Assembly (NCBI RefSeq): GCF_004138485.1
Contig: NZ_RYEV01000005.1
Location: 792,827-856,826 of the forward strand
DNA: 64,000 bases
Source: Peristeroidobacter soli
Lineage (GTDB): Bacteria; Pseudomonadota; Gammaproteobacteria; Steroidobacterales; Steroidobacteraceae
Direction of reading: 5' to 3'
The notes under the pieces are model-generated. The model was not told the DNA's origin. It was given only the letters and a program-made list of their open reading frames with translations, and searched no databases. Positions 8,553-17,992 of this stretch are shown piece by piece (position 1 is the stretch's first letter; every line of letters starts with the position of its first letter). Made by a program: the position numbers and the translations under genes.

Positions 8553-11420
8553 TTGCTCGACTCAGTTCCAAAGATCAGGACGATCGGTCGCCCCATCCAA
8601 GGACTGAATGTTTTATTTGCATTGGCCCTCGCGTCGCCGCTCGCCGCTCAGGAAGTCACGACGACTCCGCCGGTGACCGATGAGCAGGGCGCTATCGAAG
8701 ATGTAGTCGTCACCGGCAGCCGCCTCGCGCGCACCGGCTACGAAACGCCCACACCGGTGACGGTGATCGGCGAGGTGGACATTCTGTCCTCCGGCCAGCC
8801 GAACATCGCCGACTTCGTCAATGAGTTGCCGTCCGTGGCGGGCAGCAGCGCTCCTTCCACTGCGAATCGCAGCTTGAGCAATGGCGCGGCCGGCATCAGC
8901 TCCGTGAACCTGCGCTCGCTCGGCAATGCACGCACGCTGGTGTTGCTGGATGGCCGTCGCTCGGTGGGCTCTCTCGCCCAGGGCACGGTGGACATCAACA
9001 CGTTTCCGCAGGGCTTGATCAAGAACATCGAGATCGTCACCGGCGGTGCGTCGGCGACCTACGGCTCCGACGCAGTCTCCGGCGTCGTGAACTTCATTCT
9101 CGACAAGAATTACACGGGCGTGAAATTCAACATCGAGGGGGGCGAGACCTCGTATGGCGACGATCAGAACTGGCAGGCGACGGTGACGGCGGGCGTGCCG
9201 TTCGCCGACGGCCGCGGGCATCTCTTATTCAATGCGGAGTCCGCGCGTCGCGACGGCGTCTACGGCATGCATCGCGAGTGGGCGGACGACGGCTGGTACA
9301 TGGTGAACAATCCGGCTTACCAGGCCGGCAACGGCGCGCCTGAGTACTTCGTGACCAACCATGCCGGCCAGAGCGTCATGACTCCCGGCGGCATCATCAC
9401 GAACACCGCTTTGCGTGGCACGTATTTCGGCGTGGGCGGCTCGGTGAATCAATTCGCGTACGGCGCCACACGCGACCCATGGACGGTGGGCGGGGACTGG
9501 GAGCTCGGACAATCGAACCAGCTCACGTCGCTCGAACCGGAGAGCAATCGCGACGGCGTGTTCACTCGTCTATCGTGGGAGCTGACCGAGAGCACCTCTG
9601 TGTTCGCCGAGGCATCGTGGAATCGGAACAGCGCCAAGCAGTGGGGTGGCGTGCAATCGGATAAGGGCACGATCGTCATCATGGCGGACAATGCGTTCAT
9701 CCCGGCGTCCGTGCGCCAGCGGATCGCCGAATACAACGCGTTGCCGTCCGCGGACATCACTCAATTCAATCTAGGCTCCTCGAACGCCGACATCCCGACT
9801 CGCGAGAGCGACAATGAGCGCACGGTGAAGCGCTTCGTGCTGGGTGCGGAGGGCTCGTTCCTGCTGGGCAGCGATTGGAAGTGGGATACTTATTATCAGC
9901 ATGGCGTCACCGACGCCGATGAGCGCTTGTACTCGGCCAACACCGCACGGCTGCGTCTGGCGCAGGACGCGGTGTTCCATCCCGTCACGGGCGAGATCGT
10001 CTGTCGTTCCTCGATCGCCAATCCTGGCAATGGCTGCGTGCCCTTCAATCGCATGGGCATCGGCGTCAACAGTCCCGAGGCGCTGGCCTATTTCATGGGC
10101 CATCCGGAACGCACGCAGAAGTTCGAGCAGGACGTGGCGGCGCTGAACTTCAGCACCAAGGTGAGCAATCCCTGGCTCGATCCCATCGGCGTGGCTTTCG
10201 GTGTCGAATATCGACGCGAAGAAATCTCGGGCTACGTCGCGCCGGAATATCAGGAAGGCTGGATCGTCGGTAACTTCCTGCCCACCTTCGGCGACTACAA
10301 CGTGCGCGAGGCCTACCTCGAAACACTCGTTTCGCTGCCGTGGCACCTGGAGTTCAACGGTGCGGCGCGCGGCACGGATTACAGCACGTCCGGTTTCGTG
10401 ACGACCTGGAAAGCGGGCCTCGCGTGGTCGCCGCTTGCGGACTTGCGTACGCGAGTGACACTGTCTCGCGACATTCGCGCGCCGAACCTGGAAGAGCTGT
10501 ACCAGGCGGGGCGGCGGCGTACCAACTCGCTGTCGGATCCGTTCTTCGGCGGTATCGCGCAACGCTTTACTGAAACGACGATCGGCAATACCGGGCTGCA
10601 GCCGGAGAAGGCGGATGCACTGACGCTCGGTGTCGTTTATCAGCCGTCGTTCGCGCCCGGCCTGGCGCTGTCGGTGGATTACTACGACATCAAGATCGAC
10701 GACGCGATCAGCATGGTGACGGCGCAGGACATCGTCGATCGCTGCTATGACGGCAATCCAACCTTCTGCGGCGCCTTCACGCGCGATCCGACCTCGCAAA
10801 CGGGTAACGAGCTGATCATCACCAATAGCCCGTTCAACTTCGTTTCCGAGCGTGCGCGCGGCCTCGATCTGGAGGCCAGCTATCGCTTCGCGCTGTCGGA
10901 TCTGGGCAGCTCGTTGCCGGGCAATGTCACGTTGCGTTCGCTGGCCACACATTACATCGAGATGTCCTCGAACAACGGCGTCGATCCGGAGACCGACCGC
11001 GCCGGGCAGAACACCAACGGCGGCCCGCCGGATTGGCAGTATCGATTGTCGGCGGCGTACACGCTGGATCAGCTGACGGTGCAGCTCACCGGACGTGGCA
11101 TCAGCTCGGGCACGTACGACAATACATACATCGAGTGCACCTCGGGGTGTCCGCAGTCGACGGCATTGGCTCGCACCATCAACACCAATCACATCGACGG
11201 CGCGTTCTATCTGGATGCCTTCATCGCGTGGACCCTGCAAACCGAGAGCCTGCGCAACCAGATCTTCTTCAAGGTGAACAACGTCACCGACAAGGATCCG
11301 GTCGTGGTCGGGCTCGGACCTGGCGACAGCAGCAACGTCGAGCCGGGCATCAATCGCGCGCTCTACGACTATCTCGGTCGCACCTTCCGCATCGGCTTTC
11401 GTATCGACTGGGGCTCATGA
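8553..11420 (+). CDS. TonB-dependent outer membrane receptor
   Basis: About 955 residues. A signal peptide (VLFALALASPLAA) precedes a TonB-box-like stretch (IEDVVVTGSR) and a plug domain with VNLRSLGNARTLVLLDGRR and VTGGASATYGSDAVSGVVNFIL. The rest is a 22-strand beta-barrel with NAPNLEELY-like and TGLQPEKADALTLGV segments near the C-terminus. I favour the TTG at 8553, because AGAGGA lies eight bases upstream; another TTG at 8532 is in frame. The stop overlaps the adaptor start (ATGA), which ties this receptor to an RND pump. The receptor belongs to the iron-complex/sugar superfamily; no ligand can be read from sequence. Confidence 0.88.
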   Translation: MLDSVPKIRTIGRPIQGLNVLFALALASPLAAQEVTTTPPVTDEQGAIEDVVVTGSRLARTGYETPTPVTVIGEVDILSSGQPNIADFVNELPSVAGSSAPSTANRSLSNGAAGISSVNLRSLGNARTLVLLDGRRSVGSLAQGTVDINTFPQGLIKNIEIVTGGASATYGSDAVSGVVNFILDKNYTGVKFNIEGGETSYGDDQNWQATVTAGVPFADGRGHLLFNAESARRDGVYGMHREWADDGWYMVNNPAYQAGNGAPEYFVTNHAGQSVMTPGGIITNTALRGTYFGVGGSVNQFAYGATRDPWTVGGDWELGQSNQLTSLEPESNRDGVFTRLSWELTESTSVFAEASWNRNSAKQWGGVQSDKGTIVIMADNAFIPASVRQRIAEYNALPSADITQFNLGSSNADIPTRESDNERTVKRFVLGAEGSFLLGSDWKWDTYYQHGVTDADERLYSANTARLRLAQDAVFHPVTGEIVCRSSIANPGNGCVPFNRMGIGVNSPEALAYFMGHPERTQKFEQDVAALNFSTKVSNPWLDPIGVAFGVEYRREEISGYVAPEYQEGWIVGNFLPTFGDYNVREAYLETLVSLPWHLEFNGAARGTDYSTSGFVTTWKAGLAWSPLADLRTRVTLSRDIRAPNLEELYQAGRRRTNSLSDPFFGGIAQRFTETTIGNTGLQPEKADALTLGVVYQPSFAPGLALSVDYYDIKIDDAISMVTAQDIVDRCYDGNPTFCGAFTRDPTSQTGNELIITNSPFNFVSERARGLDLEASYRFALSDLGSSLPGNVTLRSLATHYIEMSSNNGVDPETDRAGQNTNGGPPDWQYRLSAAYTLDQLTVQLTGRGISSGTYDNTYIECTSGCPQSTALARTINTNHIDGAFYLDAFIAWTLQTESLRNQIFFKVNNVTDKDPVVVGLGPGDSSNVEPGINRALYDYLGRTFRIGFRIDWGS

Positions 11421-12562
11421 CGAACGGATCTCGGACGGCGGCGATCAGTGCGGTCGTACTGCTCGCCGCTGGCATCTGGTTCTACGCACGAACGCCTGCA
11501 AAGCCCGCCGCCGCACCGGCGGGCGGCTCCGGCGTGCCCGTGACCGTGGCCGAGGTCGAGCGGCGGGATGTGCCTCAGCGCATTGCGGCGATCGGCACGG
11601 TTCAGTCGCTGCACACCGTCGTGCTTCGACCGCAGGTCACCGGCACGATCACCGAGGTGCTGTTCAACGAGGGCGAATTGGTCGAGCGCGGTGCTTTGCT
11701 GGCACGGATCGACGATCGCACCATCAGGGCGGCGCTGGCACAGGCACAGGCGGAGAAGGCGAGCGGTGAGGCGGACCTGCGCATCGCGGAGCTGGATCTG
11801 GCGCGATACAACGGCCTGAACGATCGCAGTATCGTGCCGCGCCAGACGCTCGAGCAGCAGGCGGCGCTGGTCGAGAAACTCAAAGCGGCGATTCGCGCGA
11901 GTGAAGCGCGTATCGAGGCGCAACGGGTGCAGCTCTCATTCACCGAGATTCGCTCACCGGTGCGCGGTCGGGTCGGCATTCGCCGGATCGATCCCGGCAA
12001 TCTGGTGCAAGTCGGCGACGAGCAAGGTCTCGTGACCGTCACTCAGGTCAACCCGATCTCCGTCATGTTCACGTTGCCGCAGGAGGTATTGCCACGGTTA
12101 CGGGATGTTTCCAAAGCGAGTCAAAGAATGCGTGTCACCGCGTTCGACCGCGATGGCAGCGCGCCTTTGGCCCAAGGGCGCCTGACGACGCTCGACAATC
12201 AGATCGACACCGCAACCGGAACCCTGCGTCTGCGCGCCGAGTTCGACAACGCGAGCAACGACCTGTGGCCCGGACAATTCGTGACCTTGCAGCTGGAGAC
12301 CGGCACGAGCGCGGGCGCGACTGTCGTGCCCGCGCACGCCCTCCAGCAAGGTCTGGAAGGACCGTTTGTTTATCGCGTGACAGATGCGGTCGCCGAGCCG
12401 GTCCCGGTGGTCACCAGTTATCTCGACGATGAGATCGCGGTCATCGCCACCGGCGTCATCCCCGGCGATGTGATCGTGATCGATGGGCAGTCGCGGCTCA
12501 GGCCGGGCGCGAAAGTGAAGGCATCGACAGCCAGCGGCAAAGAACATGTCGCCGGCACCTGA
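11417..12562 (+). CDS. RND efflux periplasmic adaptor (membrane fusion protein)
   Basis: About 381 residues. An N-terminal anchor (AAISAVVLLAAGIWFYA) is followed by a lipoyl-like half (VVLRPQVTGTITEVLFNEGELVERGALLARID), a coiled-coil hairpin rich in Ala, Glu and Gln, the second lipoyl half (IRSPVRGRVGIRRIDPGNLV) and beta-barrel domains. It resembles MdtA-type adaptors, which bridge an inner-membrane RND pump to an outer-membrane channel. The ATG at 11417 overlaps the receptor stop; its own end overlaps the pump start by 17 bases. No outer-membrane factor gene is present, so TolC-type channels must come from elsewhere. Confidence 0.9.
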   Translation: MTNGSRTAAISAVVLLAAGIWFYARTPAKPAAAPAGGSGVPVTVAEVERRDVPQRIAAIGTVQSLHTVVLRPQVTGTITEVLFNEGELVERGALLARIDDRTIRAALAQAQAEKASGEADLRIAELDLARYNGLNDRSIVPRQTLEQQAALVEKLKAAIRASEARIEAQRVQLSFTEIRSPVRGRVGIRRIDPGNLVQVGDEQGLVTVTQVNPISVMFTLPQEVLPRLRDVSKASQRMRVTAFDRDGSAPLAQGRLTTLDNQIDTATGTLRLRAEFDNASNDLWPGQFVTLQLETGTSAGATVVPAHALQQGLEGPFVYRVTDAVAEPVPVVTSYLDDEIAVIATGVIPGDVIVIDGQSRLRPGAKVKASTASGKEHVAGT

Positions 12563-15500
12563 GCCCGCGGCGATGAGCCGTGCCCAGGCGAGCCTGGCGC
12601 GCGCGACGATCTCGAGCTGGTGTGTCGCGCATCCCATCGGCACGACGTTGCTGACGATAGGGTTGATTCTGCTCGGCATCGTCGCCTATCCGATGTTGCC
12701 GGTCGCGCCGATTCCGGAAGTGGATCTGCCGACCATCGAGGTGAGCGCGTCGTTGCCGGGGGCCAGCCCCGAAACCATGGCCTCATCGGTGGCGACGCCA
12801 CTGGAAGTCCAACTGAGCGGCGTGCCGGGCATTCGTGAGATGACGTCGAGCAGCTCGCTCGGGCGCACGTCCATCACCTTGCTGTTCGAGCTCGAGAAAG
12901 ATATCGACGTGGCTGCCCAGGAAGTGCAGGCCGCGATCAACGGGGCGTCCGCCCGATTGCCCGCGGAACTGCCGAGCCTGCCGACCTGGAAGAAATCCAA
13001 TCCCAACGACAGTCCGATTCTCGGCCTGAAAATGCAGTCCGAGGTAATGACGCTGACTGCGCTGAGCGACATCGCTGAAACCTCGGTCGCGCGCCAGCTC
13101 AGTCAGATCGGCGGCGTGTCGGAAGTGAATATCTACGGTCAGCGTAAGCCCGCGCTGCGTGTGCAGGCGTCGCCGGAGAAGCTCGCGGCACTGGGACTGA
13201 CGTTTGCCGATCTGCGGCAGATCATTCAATCCGGCAGTGTGAATCGCGCCAAGGGGGCGATCTATGGCGAGGGTCGAGTCTCCACCCTGGCCACCAACGA
13301 TCAAATCTTTCGACCGGCGGATTACGACAACCTGATCGTGGCGTACAGACAAGGCGCGCCGGTGTTTCTGCGCGATGTCGCCAAGGTGTCGCTGGGCGCC
13401 GAGAACGACTACATAGCGTCCTGGCAGAACGGCAAGCCGGGCGTTTACATCATGGTCCGGCGCCAGCCTGGAGCGAACATCGTTGCTACCGCCGAAGCGG
13501 TGCAAGCGGCATTGCCGGCGATTCGGGAGCGCTTGCCGGCCAGCGTCGAGCTCGCGGTGCTCAACGACCGCACGCGCACGATTCGATCGTCGCTGCACGA
13601 AGTGCAGCTCACGCTGGCGGTGACGTTCGTGCTGGTCATTCTCGTCATGGGCGCCTTCCTGCGGCAGCTGTCGGCGACGATCATCGTCGCCTGCGTGTTG
13701 ACGGTGGCGCTGGTCGCGACCGTGGCCGCGATGTATGTACTGGGATTCAGCCTCAACAATCTGACCTTGGTGGCGCTGGTCGTGGCGGTGGGGTTCGTGG
13801 TCGACGACGCCATCGTCGTGGTCGAAAACATCCATCGACATCTGGAAGCGGGCGAGCGGATGCCCGCGGCGGCGCTCAAGGGCACAGCTGAGATCGGCTT
13901 CACGGTGGTCTCGATCAGTTTGTCGCTGGTTGCCGCTTTCATTCCACTGTTGCTGATGGGCGGCGTGGTCGGTCGTCTGTTTCGTGAGTTCGCCGCGACG
14001 CTGACGGCGGCGATCGTGTTCTCGGTGATCGCGTCGTTGACCCTGGCACCGATGATGGCCGCGCGCTTCATGAAGCCGTTGCCGGCCCATGAACCTGGAA
14101 CGACGAGTTTCAGTGACCGGCTGGTGGCGGGGTACGGCCGGGGGCTCGACTGGGCGCTTGGGCATCAGCGCATCGTGCTGACAGGGTTTGCGCTGACGAT
14201 CGGGATCGCAATCGCGGGCTACGTGTTCGTGCCCAAGGGATTCTTCCCGCTCCAGGATACCGCCTACATCGTCGGCTCCTCACGCGCCGCCGACGACGTT
14301 TCCTATTCCAGCATGGTGCAGAAACACCAGGCGCTCGCCGAGATCCTGAGTCGAGAGCCGGCAATCCAGGCAATCAGCCACGTGGTCGGCGCCGCGCCGC
14401 CTAACCCGAATCTGGCGAACGGACGTTTCTACTTGGTGTTGAAGGACCGGAGCGATCGGGACGTGTCCTCGGAGGAGCTCATCGAACGGCTGCGTTCGCA
14501 ATTGAATCAGGTGCCCGGCATCAATCTGGTCCTGCGTACCCAGCAGGATATCAATCTCGCCGGTCGTGGCTCGCGCTCTCAGTATCAATATGTGTTGAGC
14601 GGAGCCGACAGCGGCGAGCTGGGCGAGTGGGCCAATCGCCTCGCGGAGAAGTTGCAGAGCATGCCGCAGTTCCGAGACGTCTCCAATGAAATGCAATTGC
14701 GGGCGGCGGTGACGAAACTCACGATAGATCGGGTCGCGGCCGCCAGGTTCGGGTTGCGCGCGGAGGATATCGATCAGGTGCTCTACGACGCCTACGGCCA
14801 GCGCCAGATCAGCGAATATCAGAACGAGATCAACCAGTACAAAATCATCCTGGAAGCGGACCCGCGACAGCGCAGTCGGGCCGATAGCCTGCAACACTTC
14901 TATTTACGCTCGCCGACGACCGGTCGGATGGTGCCACTGGCGGCGGTGACGCGCGTCGAGCCGCCGTCGGTCGGCCCGTTGAGCATCACTCACGACGGCA
15001 TGTTTCCATCCGCAACGATCTCTTTCAACATGGCGCGAGGCATCGCCCTGGGCGAGGCGGTGAAGTTGATCGCGCAGGCGGAAGCGGAGGTCGGGGCGCC
15101 GGCCACCATCAAAGGAACATTCAAAGGCAACGCGCAGGCGTTCCAGGAAGCACTCGCCACTCAACCGTGGCTCATTCTGGCGGCGCTGGTCACGGTCTAT
15201 ATCATCCTGGGCGTGCTGTACGAGAGCTTCGTGCATCCGTTGACGATTCTCTCGACGCTGCCTTCGGCGGGCGTCGGCGCGATCTTCGCGCTGTGGGCCG
15301 TGGGGCAGGACTTTTCCATCATGGCGCTGATCGGCGTCGTGCTGCTGATCGGCATCGTGAAGAAGAACGGAATTCTGCTGGTCGACTTCGCGCTCGAACG
15401 GCAGCGCGCGGGCGCCACGCCAATCGCCGCCATTCACGAAGCCTGTCTGGTGCGGTTTCGCCCCATCATCATGACGACCGTGGCCGCGATGCTTGGCGCC

Positions 15501-15698
15501 GTGCCACTGATGCTCGGCTTCGGTACTGGATCTGAGCTGCGACAGCCCCTCGGTATCGCAGTCTTCGGCGGGTTGCTGGTGAGCCAGCTGCTGACGCTCT
15601 ACACGACCCCCGTGATCTATCTCTGGCTCGACCGGCTCTTTGCCGGCCGCGCGCCCGAGACCGAATCGATGTCCCCTTTGATGTTTGCGGAGAAATAG
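12546..15698 (+). CDS. RND multidrug-type efflux pump (MdtB/C-like)
   Basis: This 1050-residue protein has the full HAE1-type layout: one N-terminal helix, a large periplasmic porter domain, a block of six helices, a second periplasmic domain and a second six-helix block. The proton-relay aspartate pair is visible in VGFVVDDAIVVVENI, and the second half carries GIVKKNGILLVDF. The conserved N-terminal segment PVAPIPEVDLPTIEVSASLPGASPETM is typical. Such pumps exchange protons for export of drugs, bile salts or lipophilic compounds. The ATG at 12546 lies inside the adaptor gene, so the two are coupled. Substrate not deducible. Confidence 0.93.
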   Translation: MSPAPEPAAMSRAQASLARATISSWCVAHPIGTTLLTIGLILLGIVAYPMLPVAPIPEVDLPTIEVSASLPGASPETMASSVATPLEVQLSGVPGIREMTSSSSLGRTSITLLFELEKDIDVAAQEVQAAINGASARLPAELPSLPTWKKSNPNDSPILGLKMQSEVMTLTALSDIAETSVARQLSQIGGVSEVNIYGQRKPALRVQASPEKLAALGLTFADLRQIIQSGSVNRAKGAIYGEGRVSTLATNDQIFRPADYDNLIVAYRQGAPVFLRDVAKVSLGAENDYIASWQNGKPGVYIMVRRQPGANIVATAEAVQAALPAIRERLPASVELAVLNDRTRTIRSSLHEVQLTLAVTFVLVILVMGAFLRQLSATIIVACVLTVALVATVAAMYVLGFSLNNLTLVALVVAVGFVVDDAIVVVENIHRHLEAGERMPAAALKGTAEIGFTVVSISLSLVAAFIPLLLMGGVVGRLFREFAATLTAAIVFSVIASLTLAPMMAARFMKPLPAHEPGTTSFSDRLVAGYGRGLDWALGHQRIVLTGFALTIGIAIAGYVFVPKGFFPLQDTAYIVGSSRAADDVSYSSMVQKHQALAEILSREPAIQAISHVVGAAPPNPNLANGRFYLVLKDRSDRDVSSEELIERLRSQLNQVPGINLVLRTQQDINLAGRGSRSQYQYVLSGADSGELGEWANRLAEKLQSMPQFRDVSNEMQLRAAVTKLTIDRVAAARFGLRAEDIDQVLYDAYGQRQISEYQNEINQYKIILEADPRQRSRADSLQHFYLRSPTTGRMVPLAAVTRVEPPSVGPLSITHDGMFPSATISFNMARGIALGEAVKLIAQAEAEVGAPATIKGTFKGNAQAFQEALATQPWLILAALVTVYIILGVLYESFVHPLTILSTLPSAGVGAIFALWAVGQDFSIMALIGVVLLIGIVKKNGILLVDFALERQRAGATPIAAIHEACLVRFRPIIMTTVAAMLGAVPLMLGFGTGSELRQPLGIAVFGGLLVSQLLTLYTTPVIYLWLDRLFAGRAPETESMSPLMFAEK

Positions 15699-15701
15699 AG
15701 A

Positions 15702-15917
15702 GTGAATCAGTTGACGAGCCTCGGCACCACTTACGCGCCCCATTTTTCCCGTCGCAGCCGGCGCAATGAGTGGTCGAACGAGGATCTCCACCGCCTGCGA
15801 GACCTGGCGGCCACCGGCACGCCCCTGAATGCCATCGCCGCCGCGCTTCGGCGGACTGCGTCGGCGGTCAGAAACAAGGCGGGAATGCACGGGATTTCTT
15901 TGCGGTCGCCGCGCTGA
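15702..15917 (+). CDS. Small SANT/Myb-like HTH protein
   Basis: A 71-residue protein starting at a GTG four bases after the RND stop, with GGAGA about nine bases before it. The core WSNEDLHRLRDLAATGTPLNAIAAALRRTASAVRNKAG reads as a short helix-turn-helix of the type found in small proteobacterial GcrA/Myb-like proteins. The body is basic, which fits DNA binding. It probably rides on the receptor-RND transcript. Role unknown; local regulation is only a guess. Confidence 0.65.
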   Translation: MNQLTSLGTTYAPHFSRRSRRNEWSNEDLHRLRDLAATGTPLNAIAAALRRTASAVRNKAGMHGISLRSPR

Positions 15918-16211
15918 GGCGGCGGCGCTCAAGCCCGATCACCCTCCGCGCCGGCGAGCGGCGCTCCAAGCAGACCGAATAGAATGCAGTAGAAGCTGAT
16001 CGGCAATATCAGGAACCATCAAAGCGCGCGCTTGGGGCGAGCGGGCTCCCGGGTGACTGCGGCACTTCACCAGTCGACAGGGCTGACGTGCGGCACGACA
16101 TTGTTGTACGGTTGAGTCAGCCGAGCAATCGAAGATTCGGCACGGCGCGCCTCGCAGTTTCACGCTGATCGTGCGAGGATCGTCCCGATTCGATCATTGC
16201 GAGGATCGTCG
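15918..16211. other. Intergenic region
   Basis: These 294 bases hold no convincing gene. On the minus strand a short open segment (about 15944-16022) reads as a hydrophobic tail (FLILPISFYCILFGLLGAPLAG) but has no start, so it may be a decayed remnant. Two 13-base copies of TGCGAGGATCGTC (16172-16184 and 16198-16210) precede the next gene; the second supplies its ribosome-binding site. Confidence 0.4.
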
Positions 16212-17633
16212 ATGAATCGCCAGCCAAGGAATTCCGGTGCATCGTCAGCCTTGCTCGCGTTGATCCTGCTCTGCCTGCCCGCGTTCGCTCAACCTGAGAT
16301 TCCCGAGACTCCGGCCGGGCAGGCGTTCGCGGACTGGCTCACTTCTTTCAACTCGGCCGATCCGAAACAAGTCGCCGCTTTCAATCGGAAGTACCGCCGC
16401 AAAGGTGACGTCGCCGATACGTTGCAGTTTCGTGAGTACACGGGTGGGCTCGAGCTTCTGCAGTTGGAACGGAGCGCTCCCGACAACCTGCTGGCACTGA
16501 TGAGGGAGGGCGAGTCGCAACGGGGAATGTATCTGGAGGTGACCGTCAAGGGCGACGGTCGCGGTGACAATCTCATCATGGAGATTCGTCCGGCGTCGCT
16601 GCCGCCGCAGTTTGCGGCATCGAGATTGTCGATGGTCGATACGCTGGCCGCGCTACGAGATCGGGCCACGCAGAAGACTGCGGCGGATCGATTCTCCGGC
16701 GCGCTGCTGTTCGCGAGGAGCGAGCAGATTCTGCTCCAACAGGCCTGGGGATATGCCGATCGCGAGGCATCGCGAGCAGCGACGACCGAAACACAGTTCC
16801 GCCTGGGTTCGATGAACAAGATGTTCACGGCAGTGGCGCTATTGCAGCTCGTGGACGCCGGCAAGCTGTCGCTGCAAGGGACCGTCGGCCAGTATCTTCC
16901 GTACTATCCGAATCGTGACATCGCAACGAAAGTCACATTGCATCAGCTGCTCACGCATACCGGTGGAACGGGCGACATCTTCGGTCCGGAGTTCGACGTT
17001 CACCGCCTGCAACTCGAGGCGCACGCTGACTATGTGACGCTCTTTGGCACGCGTGGGCCGGTGTTCGAACCCGGTTCACAGGACGGCTATTCCAACTATG
17101 GATATGTCCTGCTCGGTCGTTTGATCGAAGTGGCCAGCGGCATGTCGTATTACGACTATGTCCAGCAGCACATCTACGCGAAGGCCGGCATGCAATCGAC
17201 GGGCTCCTTGCCTGAATCGCAAGTCGTGCCCGGTCGCTCTCTGGGATACACCAGGGAAGAGGGCCGGTTGGTGTCGAACGCGAGCTCACTACCATTTCGT
17301 GGAATGGCCGCCGGTGGCGGTTACTCCACCGTCGGCGACTTGTTACGTTTCGCGCAAGCGCTCGAAGCCGGCAGGCTCCTCCCGAAACAACTTCTTGCCG
17401 CCGCGACGTCACCAAAGAACCTCGGCGGCGGCTTCGGCTATGGCTTCGCCCTTCAGGGTGAGGGAGCGATGCGCTTCTACGGAGGTGTCGGGGGCGCGCC
17501 CGGGATGAATGGTGAGCTTAGAATCTACCCGGAGTTGGGATATATCCTGGTGGGGCTCAGCAACTTTGATCCACCCGCGGCGGAGAACATGGTGGAGTTT
17601 TTCTCGGCGCGGATGCCGATCGATCGGAGGTGA
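16212..17633 (+). CDS. Exported serine hydrolase (class C beta-lactamase/PBP family)
   Basis: This 473-residue protein has a signal peptide (SALLALILLCLPAFAQ), a helical N-terminal extension of about 150 residues and a serine beta-lactamase-like domain. The nucleophile motif S-M-N-K is at residues 200-203. A Y-S-N triad follows (YSNYGYVLLGRLIE), and the C-terminal part has a GGFGYGFAL segment. The family includes esterases, D-amino-acid peptidases and carboxypeptidases as well as true beta-lactamases, so resistance should not be inferred. ATG 16212 has GAGGAT five bases upstream; a TTG at 16197 is also in frame. It stands alone. Confidence 0.85.
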   Translation: MNRQPRNSGASSALLALILLCLPAFAQPEIPETPAGQAFADWLTSFNSADPKQVAAFNRKYRRKGDVADTLQFREYTGGLELLQLERSAPDNLLALMREGESQRGMYLEVTVKGDGRGDNLIMEIRPASLPPQFAASRLSMVDTLAALRDRATQKTAADRFSGALLFARSEQILLQQAWGYADREASRAATTETQFRLGSMNKMFTAVALLQLVDAGKLSLQGTVGQYLPYYPNRDIATKVTLHQLLTHTGGTGDIFGPEFDVHRLQLEAHADYVTLFGTRGPVFEPGSQDGYSNYGYVLLGRLIEVASGMSYYDYVQQHIYAKAGMQSTGSLPESQVVPGRSLGYTREEGRLVSNASSLPFRGMAAGGGYSTVGDLLRFAQALEAGRLLPKQLLAAATSPKNLGGGFGYGFALQGEGAMRFYGGVGGAPGMNGELRIYPELGYILVGLSNFDPPAAENMVEFFSARMPIDRR

Positions 17634-17673
17634 CATAAACCATCGCCAGGATGATCCGTCGTCCGCCAAGGCA

Positions 17674-17679
17674 TATACT
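17674..17679 (+). promoter_or_regulatory. Candidate -10 element for the 83-residue exported protein
   Basis: TATACT (17674-17679) lies 54 bases before the start codon of the next gene. The -35 region is poor, so this is a weak call. Confidence 0.3.
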
Positions 17680-17733
17680 GCTCCGGCGCGCGGGGGCGCG
17701 CGACATAAATAACTATTCGGAGCGGGCACTCGT

Positions 17734-17985
17734 ATGGATAGCACTCGGTTTCTTGCCGCCGCTGCCCTTGTGACAATCATGTACGTCGCCGCACCGGCGA
17801 CGTACGCAGCTGACCTCGCGACCACACTGACGATCGATCAGGTCACTGTGTATCCTCAAACCGCCGCGGTCGTGCTGCTGTGGAAGCTGCCGGGCACACC
17901 CAAGAAAACCGAATCGATTCATCACTACTATTCAGTGCGCTATCCGAGTGATCGCGCACTGTCGCCGGATGAGTCGGGCGGGTAG
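17734..17985 (+). CDS. Small exported protein of unknown function
   Basis: An 83-residue protein with a clear signal peptide (RFLAAAALVTIMYVAAPATYA) and likely cleavage after an A-x-A near residue 26. The mature part of about 57 residues includes a fibronectin-like strand pattern (ATTLTIDQVTVYPQTAAVVLLWKLPG) but is too short for a whole domain. A GGAG stands upstream at poor spacing. It is convergent with the FMN reductase gene, only seven bases apart. I do not recognise it. Confidence 0.55.
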   Translation: MDSTRFLAAAALVTIMYVAAPATYAADLATTLTIDQVTVYPQTAAVVLLWKLPGTPKKTESIHHYYSVRYPSDRALSPDESGG

Positions 17986-17992
17986 CGCGCGG

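Noticed and set aside
9771-11240. Long open frame antisense to the first TonB receptor
   Set aside because: High GC leaves long antisense frames open; the translation is Arg/His-rich, has no domain, and lies wholly under a well-supported gene.
15944-16022. Hydrophobic minus-strand fragment that might be a gene remnant
   Set aside because: Only about 28 codons, no start and no identifiable family; too weak to call a pseudogene.
16172-16210. Two TGCGAGGATCGTC direct repeats
   Set aside because: Only two copies; the second is explained by the ribosome-binding region, so a chance duplication is likely.
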